64,000 nucleotides of DNA from Pseudomonas sp. TNT3 (GCF_010095445.2 NZ_WFGV02000007.1:1-64000), one strand, 5' to 3'. Positions 1-8,504 are shown, counted from the stretch's first letter. Notes: generated from the letters alone by a model not told the origin. Numbers and translations: made by a program.

Positions 1-566
1 GGCGTGGCGCCGGCCAGCGCTTCGGCGAATTGCCCGACGCCGCCTTCGACCAACAGGCGTCGGGTCAGTTTGACCAGGTCCTGGGCAGTGATGTCGCGCA
101 CCCACTCACCCTGGCACTGCGCGGGCAAGCCTTGCGCGCGGGTTTCTTTAAGGGAGCGATTGTAGCCCGCGACATAACCTTCAATGAGGTCGCGCACCGC
201 CGGGGTTTGCGCCTGCCAGAAAGCGTCAACGGCCTGGGAGGTGTTCAGCCAGGTGAAAAACAGGTCGCTGACCTGATTTTCACGTTCTTCGACCGTGAGC
301 TGCTCAGGCCCGAAATAGCGCGAACGCTCGCCATTGACGGTGGTGATTTCGTTGGCCAGCAAACACAGGTTGTCCTGCGCGTAGGCGTACCCGATACCGT
401 AGCCAAGACCCCGTTCGTTATCGGCGCGAATGTGCGGCACACCAAACGTGGTTCGACGGATGTCTGCACTGGCCTGCTCTGACTGGCTGCGCGCGTTCGC
501 TGCAAGGCTTAAACCCACCAAAATGGCGGCAAGGCTCAACCGGGTTAACTGCCTGGAAATAATCAC
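1..566 (-). CDS. pvdQ: Acyl-homoserine lactone / pyoverdine acylase PvdQ, N-terminal part
   Basis: This is the 5' part of a periplasmic Ntn-hydrolase acylase; the rest lies beyond the left edge. PvdQ removes the fatty-acyl chain from the pyoverdine precursor in the periplasm and can also hydrolyse long-chain acyl-homoserine lactones. About 188 residues are visible: a signal peptide (SLAAILVGLSLAANA), then the PvdQ hallmarks TTFGVPHIRADNERGLGYG near residue 45 and LTRRLLVEGGVGQFAEAL near the window edge. These match the alpha chain of P. aeruginosa PvdQ as I remember it. The catalytic serine of the beta chain is outside the window. I chose the GTG at 566 because AGGAG lies about 8 nt upstream and the signal peptide follows directly. 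A PvdS-type promoter lies upstream, and a Fur-like gene is divergent, as in P. aeruginosa (PA2384/PA2385). Confidence 0.9.
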   Translation of the reverse strand, partial: MIISRQLTRLSLAAILVGLSLAANARSQSEQASADIRRTTFGVPHIRADNERGLGYGIGYAYAQDNLCLLANEITTVNGERSRYFGPEQLTVEERENQVSDLFFTWLNTSQAVDAFWQAQTPAVRDLIEGYVAGYNRSLKETRAQGLPAQCQGEWVRDITAQDLVKLTRRLLVEGGVGQFAEALAGAT

Positions 567-629
567 GCTCGCTCCTGATCGAAGATGTCCGGTGCGATCC
601 ATTGTGGGAGCGCACTTCATCCCCCAAGA

Positions 630-653
630 ACGAAACAAATGGCAAAAAATTTA
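630..653 (-). promoter_or_regulatory. PvdS (iron-starvation sigma factor) promoter of pvdQ
   Basis: Read on the minus strand, TAAAT is followed by exactly 16 nt and then CGT. This is the published iron-starvation box recognised by the sigma factor PvdS. It ends about 64 nt upstream of the pvdQ GTG codon, which is a normal promoter distance. It predicts that pvdQ is induced with pyoverdine synthesis under iron limitation. Confidence 0.8.
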
Positions 654-688
654 GCGCATGAAACCCCGTACCAAAGGCATCTCACGAC

Positions 689-709
689 TTGTCGACGCGG
701 CGTCGACAA
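689..709. promoter_or_regulatory. Perfect 10+1+10 palindrome between pvdQ and the Fur-like gene
   Basis: The arms TTGTCGACGC and GCGTCGACAA flank a single G, giving a perfect 21-bp inverted repeat. It lies about 120 nt upstream of pvdQ and about 100 nt upstream of the divergent Fur-like gene. It has no poly-U tail, so an operator is more likely than a terminator. The cognate protein is unknown; the neighbouring Fur-like protein is one candidate. Confidence 0.6.
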
Positions 710-810
710 AATTTCTACATTCGAGCCTTCATGATTTGCCACGCTCATGCGTCTTATTGATTGAGAGCACCAATAATTTCCCGGATCAGGCTCTGAAAAG
801 GAGTTTTTGC

Positions 811-1182
811 ATGCACAACTCGCAACTGCCAACGGACGGTAGCACTGCGCCAATGAGTACCACCATTGGCTCCGGCGTTTTCGATCAACGTACCGATCGC
901 CATGGCAACGAACGCATCAGGATGCTGCTCAAGAGCTTCGGCCTGCGCACCAGCCTGATTCGCCTGAAAGTCATCGACGCCTTACTCAACGCCGCCGAAC
1001 ACGACCGCACCCTGGGTGTCCGCGGGCTGCACAGCCAACTGCTGGATCTGGACATCCCCCTGTCGTTTCTCAGCGTGCGCGAAGTGTTGAAACGCCTGTG
1101 CAGCGAAGGCGTGATCGAACTCAACAGTGACAAAAGCTACCGCCTGAACCCCCAGGCATTCGCCGCATTGCACGGCGAATAA
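811..1182 (+). CDS. Fur-like winged-helix regulator (PA2384-type)
   Basis: The 123-residue protein contains a winged-helix fold like the N-terminal DNA-binding half of Fur (LLKSFGLRTSLIRLKVIDAL, then SVREVLKRLCSEGVIEL). It lacks the His/Cys-rich metal-binding and dimerisation half of true Fur. The gene is divergent from pvdQ, as is P. aeruginosa PA2384, a Fur-like regulator reported to link iron metabolism and quorum sensing. I chose ATG 811 because AAAAGGAG lies 8-10 nt upstream; the open frame extends to 658 but has no comparable ribosome-binding site. Its role in iron control is inferred from family and position. Confidence 0.8.
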   Translation: MHNSQLPTDGSTAPMSTTIGSGVFDQRTDRHGNERIRMLLKSFGLRTSLIRLKVIDALLNAAEHDRTLGVRGLHSQLLDLDIPLSFLSVREVLKRLCSEGVIELNSDKSYRLNPQAFAALHGE

Positions 1183-1203
1183 CCGACTTTCAAGGTGCGT
1201 CGC

Positions 1204-1392
1204 TCAAGGCTTGACCTTGCGACGCATTACACCGTTCACCACTACCACGATCACCGCCACGGCAATGGCGATGTACTGGAACATTTTTTCAGTGATAACG
1301 CCTGTGTTCTGCAAATAGGACAGGCCAAACATGATCGCCAGTACCACCAGCGAGATCAGAATCGAATATTTCAAACGTTGCGACTGTGTCAT
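1204..1392 (-). CDS. Small two-helix inner-membrane protein
   Basis: A 62-residue protein with two hydrophobic segments: residues about 9-25 (YSILISLVVLAIMFGLSYL) and 40-55 (AIAVAVIVVVVNGVM). A short loop separates them and the C-terminus is basic (RRKVKP). ATG 1392 is preceded by AGGAA at about 6 nt, so I preferred it to the longer reading from 1443. I do not recognise a family with a known function. It probably forms a helical hairpin in the inner membrane. Confidence 0.6.
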   Translation of the reverse strand: MTQSQRLKYSILISLVVLAIMFGLSYLQNTGVITEKMFQYIAIAVAVIVVVVNGVMRRKVKP

Positions 1393-1551
1393 TGCGAGTT
1401 CCTGAAGCTGATGAAAATGTATCCGGTTTGTATCCGGTCGCATGCCAAGCCCTTACCGTATTCCGGGGATGGCATGCTGCAAACGGGGTCTCATGTTACA
1501 GCCGATGAAGAGTTTTAGCTTTATCACGGCGCTAACCATGAGGATTTTCAC

Positions 1552-1686
1552 ATGTTCCGTCGAATCACACGGCTGATTCCCCTGCTGGCCCTTTTAACCC
1601 TGAGCGGTTGCATCGTTTTCCCACACGGCGGCGGGCATCACGACCACTATGACCGGGGCGGCCCGGGTGACTATCAGCACCGTTAA
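1552..1686 (+). CDS. Tiny His-rich lipoprotein
   Basis: A 44-residue open frame, below the usual length cut-off. ATG 1552 is preceded by TGAGGA at about 8 nt. The signal sequence LIPLLALLTLSGC ends in a classical lipobox with the acylated Cys near residue 20. The mature tail is rich in His, Gly and Asp (HGGGHHDHYDRGG) and could bind metal, although nothing proves it. Short His/Gly-rich lipoproteins of this kind are common in Pseudomonas and have no assigned function. Confidence 0.65.
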   Translation: MFRRITRLIPLLALLTLSGCIVFPHGGGHHDHYDRGGPGDYQHR

Positions 1687-1705
1687 CCGTTTACTTCTTC
1701 TCACC

Positions 1706-1729
1706 CTGAGCACCCTTGCCGGTGCTCAG
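1706..1729 (+). terminator. Hairpin after the small lipoprotein gene
   Basis: CTGAGCACC and GGTGCTCAG form a perfect 9-bp stem with a 6-nt loop, 20 nt after the lipoprotein stop codon. No U-tract follows, so intrinsic termination is possible but not certain. Confidence 0.4.
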
Positions 1730-1895
1730 TGGCCAACCTGACAACATTGTCATCTTCGCTTCATCTGCCTGACAGCCTTGATCTACGATCATCAGGTCGT
1801 TGAGCTTTGAATTAATTCGAAACACTCCTTGAATGCCTGGTCGCTGAAAATGGTCAGAATGCATTTTTTTGGCCGCAATTCGAAACGAGATGCCC

Positions 1896-2342
1896 ATGCG
1901 AACCCACCTGCGACTGGCTGCCCTGAGCGCCCTGTTCATTTCCTCCCTGGCCCAGGCCGCCGACTTGATCCCGATTGAAGTTCATCGCGATGCCAACTGC
2001 GGCTGCTGCAAAAAGTGGATCAGCCATCTGGAAGCCAATGGTTTCAAGGTCGAGGATCACGTCGAAGCCGACATGAGCCAATTCAAGCAACAGCACGGTG
2101 TGCCCCCGCGCCTGGCGTCCTGCCACACCGGCCTGATCAACGGCAAATTCGTCGAAGGTCATGTTCCGGCCGATCAGGTTCTGGCCTTGAGCAAGCGCGA
2201 TGACCTGCTGGGCGTTGCCGCCCCCGGTATGCCCATGGGTTCGCCCGGCATGGAAATGGACAGCATGAGCGATGCGTATCAGGTGATCGGCCTTAAAAAG
2301 GACGGTACGGATGTCGTGGTGGCGGACTATCCCGCCCAGTGA
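1896..2342 (+). CDS. DUF411 periplasmic metal-binding protein
   Basis: A 148-residue exported protein. A signal peptide (LAALSALFISSLAQA) is followed by IEVHRDANCGCCKKW, the CxCC-type cysteine motif of the DUF411 family, and by PPRLASCHTGLINGKFVEGHVPADQV. DUF411 proteins have a thioredoxin-like fold and are often encoded beside copper-resistance genes. A Met-rich stretch near the C-terminus (PGMPMGSPGMEMDSM) also suggests Cu binding. The start is uncertain between ATG 1890 and ATG 1896; the GAG spacing favours 1896. The stop codon overlaps the start of the following membrane-protein gene, so the two are probably co-translated. Confidence 0.8.
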   Translation: MRTHLRLAALSALFISSLAQAADLIPIEVHRDANCGCCKKWISHLEANGFKVEDHVEADMSQFKQQHGVPPRLASCHTGLINGKFVEGHVPADQVLALSKRDDLLGVAAPGMPMGSPGMEMDSMSDAYQVIGLKKDGTDVVVADYPAQ

Positions 2343-2776
2343 TGTTCGGCGCTTATATCGGGCTGTTTTTCGCGGCCTTCGGCGCGGCGACCCTGCTGCC
2401 CCTGCAATCGGAAGCGGTTCTGGTGGGGTTGTTGCTCAGCGGCAAGTATTGGCTATGGTCACTGCTGGCGGTTGCGACCCTGGGCAATGTCCTGGGCTCG
2501 TTGGTGAACTGGTGGCTGGGGCGCGGCATTGAACGCTTTCGCGATCGGCGCTGGTTCCCGGTCAGCCCTCGTCATCTGGAAAAAGCCCGCGTTCACTATC
2601 AACGTTATGGCCACTGGTCACTGCTGCTCAGTTGGCTGCCGGTCATTGGCGATCCACTCACCTTGGTGGCCGGTGTCATGCGCGAGCCCCTGGGTCGATT
2701 CCTGCTGATCGTGACCCTCGCCAAAGGCGCTCGTTACGGGGTGTTGGCCCTGGCGACCCTTGGCTGGATGGGTTGA
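2342..2776 (+). CDS. YqaA/DedA-like small membrane protein
   Basis: A 144-residue inner-membrane protein of the YqaA type, a short relative of the DedA/SNARE-associated family. It has about four hydrophobic segments, a glutamate in the first one (TLLPLQSEAVLVGLLL), and the family signatures GNVLGSLVNWWLGRG and LLLSWLPVIGDPLTLVAGVMR. DedA relatives have been linked to lipid flipping and membrane potential; the role of YqaA itself is not settled. ATG 2342 overlaps the stop codon of the DUF411 gene, and a GTG one codon earlier is an alternative start. Confidence 0.8.
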   Translation: MFGAYIGLFFAAFGAATLLPLQSEAVLVGLLLSGKYWLWSLLAVATLGNVLGSLVNWWLGRGIERFRDRRWFPVSPRHLEKARVHYQRYGHWSLLLSWLPVIGDPLTLVAGVMREPLGRFLLIVTLAKGARYGVLALATLGWMG

Positions 2777-2861
2777 ACGATCTGGCGCGGTCATTGCCTG
2801 TGTTTAATGTCGCCCTAATCAAGCCGTTCCAGCATCGGCCGATTTCCACTGGAGCTTACTC

Positions 2862-3887
2862 ATGCCTCTCACCCTCTCGCGCTGGCTGCCCGGCCTTCTG
2901 TTGACCGCTGCGTTGCCCTCCCTCGCCCACGCCGAAGGCCCGGAATACGGACCCGAGCTGCAAGGGTTCGAGTACCCCTACACGGTCAAGCATTTCGCCT
3001 TCGAGTCTCAAGGCCAATCCCTGCAAATGGGTTACATGGACGTTGCCGCTGAAGGCAAAACCAACGGCCGCACCGTGGTGCTGATGCACGGCAAAAACTT
3101 CTGCGGTGCCACGTGGGACACGTCGATCAAGGCGCTCAGCGAAGCCGGGTATCGGGTCATCGCACCGGATCAAATCGGTTTTTGCACTTCCAGCAAGCCA
3201 GAGCATTATCAATACACGTTCCAGCAACTGGCGACCAACACGCAACAATTGCTCAAGGCCCTGGGCATCCAGAAAGCCACCTTGCTGGGCCACTCCACCG
3301 GCGGCATGCTCGCGACCCGCTACGCCCTGCAATACCCTGAGCAGGTTGAACAGCTGGCGATGGTCAACCCCATTGGCCTGGAAGACTGGAAAGCCCTCGG
3401 CGTCCCTTATCGCACCGTCGACCAGTGGAATGAGCGCGAACTTAAGGTGACGGCGCAAGGCATCCGCGATTACGAGCGCAGCACCTATTACGATGGCCGC
3501 TGGAAGCCTGAGTACGACCGCTGGGTAGACATGTATGCGGGTCTGGCCAAAGGTCCGGGCAAAACCCTGGTGGCGTGGAATTCGGCGCTGATCTACGACA
3601 TGATCTTTACCCAGCCGGTGTATTACGAATTCAAGAACCTGAAGATGCCGACACTGTTGTTGATTGGCACCTCGGACACCACAGCGATTGGCAAGGACAT
3701 TGCCCCGCCAGAGGTCAAAGCGAAAATCGGCCATTACGATGTGCTTGGCAAACAAGTCGCCAAACTCATTCCCCATTCCACACTGGTGGAATTCCCCGGC
3801 ATGGGCCACGCACCGCAAATGGAAGAACCGGCAAAATTCCACCAGGCCCTGCTCGCCTGGTTGAACAAAACCAACCCCGTTCGTTGA
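2862..3887 (+). CDS. Secreted alpha/beta-hydrolase
   Basis: A 341-residue protein with a cleavable signal peptide (LLLTAALPSLAHA), so it is probably periplasmic. The fold is alpha/beta hydrolase: an HGKNF oxyanion-hole region, the nucleophile elbow GHSTGG with Ser145, an Asp in LLIGTSDTTA and the catalytic His in GMGHAPQ. GHSTG and MGHAP resemble haloalkane dehalogenase/epoxide hydrolase-like esterases, but the substrate cannot be read from the sequence. The next gene begins 13 nt downstream on the same strand, so co-transcription with the dehydrogenase is likely. Confidence 0.85.
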   Translation: MPLTLSRWLPGLLLTAALPSLAHAEGPEYGPELQGFEYPYTVKHFAFESQGQSLQMGYMDVAAEGKTNGRTVVLMHGKNFCGATWDTSIKALSEAGYRVIAPDQIGFCTSSKPEHYQYTFQQLATNTQQLLKALGIQKATLLGHSTGGMLATRYALQYPEQVEQLAMVNPIGLEDWKALGVPYRTVDQWNERELKVTAQGIRDYERSTYYDGRWKPEYDRWVDMYAGLAKGPGKTLVAWNSALIYDMIFTQPVYYEFKNLKMPTLLLIGTSDTTAIGKDIAPPEVKAKIGHYDVLGKQVAKLIPHSTLVEFPGMGHAPQMEEPAKFHQALLAWLNKTNPVR

Positions 3888-3900
3888 TGAGGTAAGGCTG

Positions 3901-4854
3901 ATGGCTGTGCAGATTGCGGTGATCGATGATTGGCAGGATGTCGCGAGCGGCGTAGTGGATTGGTCGGCGCTGGAGGGAATTGGCGAGGTGCACTTTGTCC
4001 ATGACTACCCAGCCGACAATGACACCTTGGCCAAACGCCTGGAAACGTTCCAGGTGATCTGTGTGATGCGCGAACGCACCCGCTTCGATGACGACCTGCT
4101 GCGCCGCTTGCCCAACCTCAAGCTGCTGGTGACAGGCGGCATGCGCAATGCCGCTCTGGACATCAAAGCTGCAGGCGCGCTGGGTATTCAGGTATGCGGC
4201 ACTGACAGCTACAAGCACGCGGCGCCGGAGCTGACCTGGGCGTTGATCATGGCCGCGACCCGCAACCTGGTGAACGAAGCCAACGCCCTGCGCCAAGGCA
4301 AATGGCAACAGGGTCTGGGTGGTGATCTGCACGGCAAAACCCTGGGCATTCTGGGGCTGGGGAGTATCGGTCAACGGGTCGCCCGCTTCGGTCAGGTGTT
4401 CGGCATGCGGGTCATTGCCTGGAGCGAAAACCTGACCGCCGAGCGTGCGGCCGAGGCAGATGTCACTTACGTCAGCAAACAGGAATTGTTCGAACAGGCT
4501 GACGTGTTATCGGTGCACCTGGTACTCAGCGATCGCAGCCGGGGCATCGTCGACGCTCAGGCACTGGACTGGATGAAACCGACCGCGCTGCTGGTCAACA
4601 CGGCTCGTGGGCCGATTGTCGATGAGTCGGCGCTGATCAAGGCTCTGCAAAAAAACCGCATTGCCGGCGCGGCACTGGACGTCTTCGAACAGGAGCCCCT
4701 GCCCGCTCATCATCCGTTCAGGACCCTGGACACTGTACTGGCGACGCCGCATGTCGGGTACGTCAGCCAGCAGAACTACCACCTGTTTTTCTCGCAGATG
4801 ATCGAAGACATTCAAGCCTGGGCTGCCGGAGCGCCGATTCGGCTGCTGAGCTGA
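3901..4854 (+). CDS. D-2-hydroxyacid dehydrogenase, NAD(P)-dependent
   Basis: A 317-residue member of the D-isomer-specific 2-hydroxyacid dehydrogenase family. The nucleotide-binding motif GLGSIGQRVARFGQ is central, followed by NTARGPIVDESAL and the catalytic Arg/Glu/His region ending in ATPHVGYVS. Members reduce 2-oxoacids to D-2-hydroxyacids or do the reverse. It is not as close to GhrA/SerA as to a general 3-phosphoglycerate dehydrogenase-like group, so I give no gene symbol. It follows the hydrolase gene closely; the two may act in one catabolic step series, but that is inference. Confidence 0.85.
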   Translation: MAVQIAVIDDWQDVASGVVDWSALEGIGEVHFVHDYPADNDTLAKRLETFQVICVMRERTRFDDDLLRRLPNLKLLVTGGMRNAALDIKAAGALGIQVCGTDSYKHAAPELTWALIMAATRNLVNEANALRQGKWQQGLGGDLHGKTLGILGLGSIGQRVARFGQVFGMRVIAWSENLTAERAAEADVTYVSKQELFEQADVLSVHLVLSDRSRGIVDAQALDWMKPTALLVNTARGPIVDESALIKALQKNRIAGAALDVFEQEPLPAHHPFRTLDTVLATPHVGYVSQQNYHLFFSQMIEDIQAWAAGAPIRLLS

Positions 4855-4914
4855 AACCGAGTCATCGTTTATCGTCGGAACGCCGCCCGGAGCAGGCTCA
4901 GCTCCCACAACGAT

Positions 4915-5688
4915 TCAACCACCTTTTACGGCCACGAAGGCTGCAGTCATATAGGGCACTGTCACAACATCCTTGTTACGCAATTCAGGCTCGGATGCGA
5001 TAAGCGCCCGCAGCTGTTCATCAACCTTTGCCCGCTCCATCGCCGGCAGTGCAGCGATGAAACTGGTCGAGCGCACCCGATTGAGAATCACATCCTCCGG
5101 CGCCCCGGTGTGTCCATGGGCGAATTGCTGCTCCTGCAGCGGCCCGAATGCGTCATGGGGAAACGCATCGCGCCAGGCGCCGGTGTAATACCGTGGCGTG
5201 TCACCCTCCAGCGCATTGACGATCGCATCCAGCTTCGGCACCCAGCCGATGCGGGTATCACGCTGGTTCCACACCAGGCCCAACTTGCCGCCAGGCTTGA
5301 GCACCCGAGTGATTTCGTCCAGGGCGTCACGGCTGGCGAACCAGTGAAATGCCTGGGCGCACACCACAACATCCACCGAAGCATCAGGCAACGGCAGGTC
5401 CGTGGCCGTACCACTGACAGCCAGTGCTTGCGGATAGGCGGCTGACAATAGTTCCAGCATCTGCGCCACCGGTTCCACGGCAATCACTTGTGCCCCGGTC
5501 GCCACCAGCCGACCAGTGAACTTGCCAGTTCCGGCCCCCAGGTCTATGACAGTGGTGTGCGCATTCAGACCGAGCACCTCCGTCAGCCAAACAGTAAGTT
5601 GCGGTGGATAGTCCGGACGACCGCGTACGTACGTCTCGGCAGCGGTTTTGTAGCCAGCAGCGGCAGTATGGTGGACGTGATCTTTCAT
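4915..5688 (-). CDS. Class I SAM-dependent methyltransferase
   Basis: A 257-residue methyltransferase of the UbiE/Methyltransf_11 type. The SAM-binding motif I is VIDLGAGTGKFTGRL, followed by the acidic residue in VIAVEPV and DASVDVVVCAQAFHWF (motifs II/III). A C-terminal region typical of YcgJ-like proteins contains PYMTAAFVAV. The methyl acceptor is unknown. ATG 5688 (MKDHVHH) is preceded by GGAG at about 7 nt, so I used it instead of the frame's first Met further upstream. Confidence 0.85.
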   Translation of the reverse strand: MKDHVHHTAAAGYKTAAETYVRGRPDYPPQLTVWLTEVLGLNAHTTVIDLGAGTGKFTGRLVATGAQVIAVEPVAQMLELLSAAYPQALAVSGTATDLPLPDASVDVVVCAQAFHWFASRDALDEITRVLKPGGKLGLVWNQRDTRIGWVPKLDAIVNALEGDTPRYYTGAWRDAFPHDAFGPLQEQQFAHGHTGAPEDVILNRVRSTSFIAALPAMERAKVDEQLRALIASEPELRNKDVVTVPYMTAAFVAVKGG

Positions 5689-5826
5689 GGCAGCGCTCCA
5701 GAACGGCAACGAATGCTAACGAGCATAGCGTCTGGGATTGAGCTTTCTTTACAGAGATCGCCAGAAAGTATGAACAATTGTTCACGCTGCGGTGTTCTAT
5801 AGCTATCACCCCTGAGGATTGCTCCC

Positions 5827-6354
5827 ATGAATACTCGTCTTGCCTGGTGCACCCCGCTGTTGCTGGCCGCCGCGCTATCCAGCTCCTTTGCATTCGCCAA
5901 CGGCGATGAAGAAGAGCCGGCCAAGCCCAATTGCCCCAAAGGCCAGGTCTGGGACAGCAAGCAGCAAAAATGCCTGATGCAAAACAGCAGCTTGCTGCCG
6001 GACGCGGATCGCACCGATTACGCCTATCGCCTGGCCAGGGACGGACGCTACGAGGAAGCCCTGGCGTTGCTGGATACGCTCAAGGAGCCGAACACCGCCA
6101 AAGCGCTGAACTATCGCGGATACGCGACGCGCAAACTCGGTCGCACCGACGAAGGCATCGGGTACTACCTGCGATCGGTCAAGCTCGACCCCCAGTACGC
6201 GCAAGTGCGCGAATACCTTGGCGAGGCCTATGTGATCAAAGGTCGGCTGGATCTGGCGCAGGAGCAGTTGCAGGAAATCAAATTGATTTGCGGCAATACG
6301 TGCGAAGAGTACGAGGATCTGGCGGAGGCCATTAATGGCTCGTCGAAAACCTGA
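5827..6354 (+). CDS. Exported TPR-repeat protein
   Basis: A 175-residue protein with a signal peptide ending near residue 24 (ALSSSFAFA). An acidic linker and a short Cys pair (CPKGQVWDSKQQKC) follow, then about three tetratricopeptide repeats (for example GRYEEALALLDTL and AKALNYRGYATRKLG). A second Cys pair near the C-terminus (ICGNTC) suggests disulfides in the periplasm. TPR proteins act as scaffolds; no partner is evident. Start ATG 5827 lies a few nt after a GAGGAT-like site. Confidence 0.8.
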   Translation: MNTRLAWCTPLLLAAALSSSFAFANGDEEEPAKPNCPKGQVWDSKQQKCLMQNSSLLPDADRTDYAYRLARDGRYEEALALLDTLKEPNTAKALNYRGYATRKLGRTDEGIGYYLRSVKLDPQYAQVREYLGEAYVIKGRLDLAQEQLQEIKLICGNTCEEYEDLAEAINGSSKT

Positions 6355-6390
6355 TCGCTGAATGCACAGTATCTTGTCGAGTGACGAACT

Positions 6391-6414
6391 GTGGCGAGCG
6401 AGCTTGCTCGCCAC
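6391..6414. terminator. Hairpin (REP-like) between convergent genes
   Basis: GGCGAGC and GCTCGCC form a 7-bp GC-rich stem around a 6-nt loop, in the gap between the TPR gene and the convergent histidine-kinase gene. It resembles one half of a Pseudomonas REP element and could stop transcription in both directions. Confidence 0.5.
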
Positions 6415-6462
6415 CGTGTGTGTAGCGTCTGGAGAAGGGTTTGTGGTGCTCCTGAAGAACGA

Positions 6463-7764
6463 TCAGCCAGGCGTTGGCAGCCATAGCCTGAATCGCGCGC
6501 CACCTAGCGGTGATGCCTCGACCGTCAGTGTTCCGCCCTGCGCTTCCAGCGCCCGCCGACTGATCGCCAGCCCCAGGCCAAAGCCGCCCGTGGCGCGGTC
6601 GCGGCTGCGGTCGAGGCGATAAAAGGGTTCGAAAATGCGCTCAACCTCGTCGTCGGGGATCCCGATGCCATCGTCATCGACCCAGATTTCACAACCCTGA
6701 GCCACGACCTGCACGCTGACCTGAATGCGTTTTTCACAATAGCGCATGGCGTTGCGCAGCAGGTTCTGCAGCGCCCGGGCGGTCAGGCGCGGGTCAAGGC
6801 TGAAGCGTTCGAGTTGCCCGTGAAGCCGCACGTCGATGACGATGTCCGGTGACTCCAGTTCTTCATCGACGCTGCCCAGCACGCTGTCGACGAATTCATC
6901 CAGCGAAACCTCGACCTGCTCCGGCAACCGCGCCGGGTTTTGCAGGCGGCTGTAGGACAGCAATTCCAGCACCAGTTCATCCAGCTCACGAATGTGCGCG
7001 ACCAGCCCTTGCAGGCGTTCACGGCTGGCGGTCGGCATATCGTCGGACAGCGCCAGTGCCAGGCCGAAATCCAGGCGCGTCAGCGGGGTTCGCAATTCGT
7101 GGGAGACAGCGTTGAGCAAGTCGCGCTGTTGATTGAGCAAGCTCTCGATATCACCCGCCATCGTGTCGAACACATTCGCCAGGCTGCCGATGTTGGAACG
7201 GGGTGAAATCTTCGTACGCTCGCCCAACTGTCCTTTGCCGAAGCGCTCTGCGGTCCCCTTGAGACGCTCCAGATCACGCCAGTGCCCACGCAGCCACAGC
7301 AACATGCAAGCGAGCATGGTCGCGCCGATCAGCACGTTGATGCTCCAGTACAACAGGTTGACGTCGAGCGGGTCCGGCGGCACCACCATTTGCACGGCCA
7401 TGTGCTGGTTCAGCGGCGCCACGGCCAGCGTGCGCCATCCCCAGTCACCGATGCGCACGACGTTCTCGCCACGCTGCAAACGTTGCTGTTCGGCGGGGGT
7501 GAAATCGTTGGAGTCACTGCGTGCCAGCACGATGTGCAGTGGCTGGAATTCCTTGTCCATCTCGTCGGCCAGGGCCGGCCATTGCGCCTCGGGTATCGCT
7601 TGAAATTGCTTGGCAATGAGCGTCTGCAATCCTCGGGAGTAATCCAGGTTGTACGCCATGAAGCGTTCATGGAAGAGCTTGATCACCAGGTCGGGGACCA
7701 GGTAAATCGCCGCGCTGTACGAGACGATGGTCACCAGGTACAGACGAAACAGAAGTCTGAACAT
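6463..7764 (-). CDS. Sensor histidine kinase, RstB-like
   Basis: A 433-residue membrane sensor kinase. TM1 is at about residues 5-25, a periplasmic sensor of about 115 residues follows, TM2 is near residues 137-157, then a HAMP domain, the H-box AVSHELRTPLTRLDF, the N-box (LLRNAMRY), G1 DDGIGI and G2 GGFGLGLAI. All catalytic motifs are intact. The sensor domain resembles that of E. coli RstB; ParS-type kinases are an alternative name. The gene follows the response-regulator gene by 4 nt, so the pair forms one operon. It is divergent from an RND efflux operon, which it may control. Confidence 0.85.
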   Translation of the reverse strand: MFRLLFRLYLVTIVSYSAAIYLVPDLVIKLFHERFMAYNLDYSRGLQTLIAKQFQAIPEAQWPALADEMDKEFQPLHIVLARSDSNDFTPAEQQRLQRGENVVRIGDWGWRTLAVAPLNQHMAVQMVVPPDPLDVNLLYWSINVLIGATMLACMLLWLRGHWRDLERLKGTAERFGKGQLGERTKISPRSNIGSLANVFDTMAGDIESLLNQQRDLLNAVSHELRTPLTRLDFGLALALSDDMPTASRERLQGLVAHIRELDELVLELLSYSRLQNPARLPEQVEVSLDEFVDSVLGSVDEELESPDIVIDVRLHGQLERFSLDPRLTARALQNLLRNAMRYCEKRIQVSVQVVAQGCEIWVDDDGIGIPDDEVERIFEPFYRLDRSRDRATGGFGLGLAISRRALEAQGGTLTVEASPLGGARFRLWLPTPG

Positions 7765-7768
7765 GGCG

Positions 7769-8470
7769 TCAGCATTCCCACTCGGAGCGGCTGAACAGGT
7801 AACCCTTGCCCCACACGGTCTTGATTTTGCGCGCCTCGCCCGCGTTGTCGTCGAACTTGCGCCGCAGCTTGGAAATCGCCACGTCCACCGAGCGGTCAGT
7901 GCCGTTGAATTCGATACCGCGCAAGCGTTGCAGAATCTGGTCGCGGCTCAGCACTTCGCCGGCATGCCGGGCCAGCACCACCAGCAGGTTGTACTCGCCG
8001 CTGGAGAGCTCAAGTAACTGATCGCGCCAGGTCACAGTGCGCTCGGACAGGTCAATACACAGGTTGCCTATGAGGATGCGGTCATTGGCGGTCTGCGGTT
8101 CGCTGAGGCTGCTGCGGCGCAGCAAGGTTCGCACCCGCGCCAGCAGTACCCGCGGTTCGCAGGGCTTGGTGACGTAATCGTCGGCGCCCATCTCCAGGCC
8201 CAGTACCTGATCGTGGCTGTCGTCGCGGGCGGTGAGCATCAGAATCGGCAGCGTGGCCGAATCAGCGCGCAGCAGACGGCAGACTTGCAGACCGTCGAGG
8301 CCCGGCAGCATCAGGTCGAGGATGACCAGGTCCGGCGGATTGAGCCGCGCACGTTCGCGCACCTGGTCACCGCGGCTGATCACGCTCACGGAGTAGCTAT
8401 TGCGTTCCAGGTAGCTGGCAATCAGTTCGGCGAGCGCGGTGTCGTCTTCGACCAGGAGGATGTTGGGCAT
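7769..8470 (-). CDS. OmpR-family response regulator, RstA-like
   Basis: A 233-residue two-domain regulator. The receiver domain spans residues 1-115, with the acidic pocket (VEDD), phospho-acceptor Asp52 in VILDLMLPG and the conserved Lys in DDYVTKP. It is followed by a winged-helix effector domain (LSSGEYNLLVVLARHAGEVLSR, then DRSVDVAISKLRRK). It is the partner of the adjacent kinase. Start ATG 8470 has GGAA about 7 nt upstream. The divergent RND operon begins about 290 nt away, and tandem direct repeats lie in that promoter. Confidence 0.88.
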   Translation of the reverse strand: MPNILLVEDDTALAELIASYLERNSYSVSVISRGDQVRERARLNPPDLVILDLMLPGLDGLQVCRLLRADSATLPILMLTARDDSHDQVLGLEMGADDYVTKPCEPRVLLARVRTLLRRSSLSEPQTANDRILIGNLCIDLSERTVTWRDQLLELSSGEYNLLVVLARHAGEVLSRDQILQRLRGIEFNGTDRSVDVAISKLRRKFDDNAGEARKIKTVWGKGYLFSRSEWEC

Positions 8471-8504
8471 GGGTGTTTCCAGAAAGTACGGTGGCGCCAG
8501 TTAT

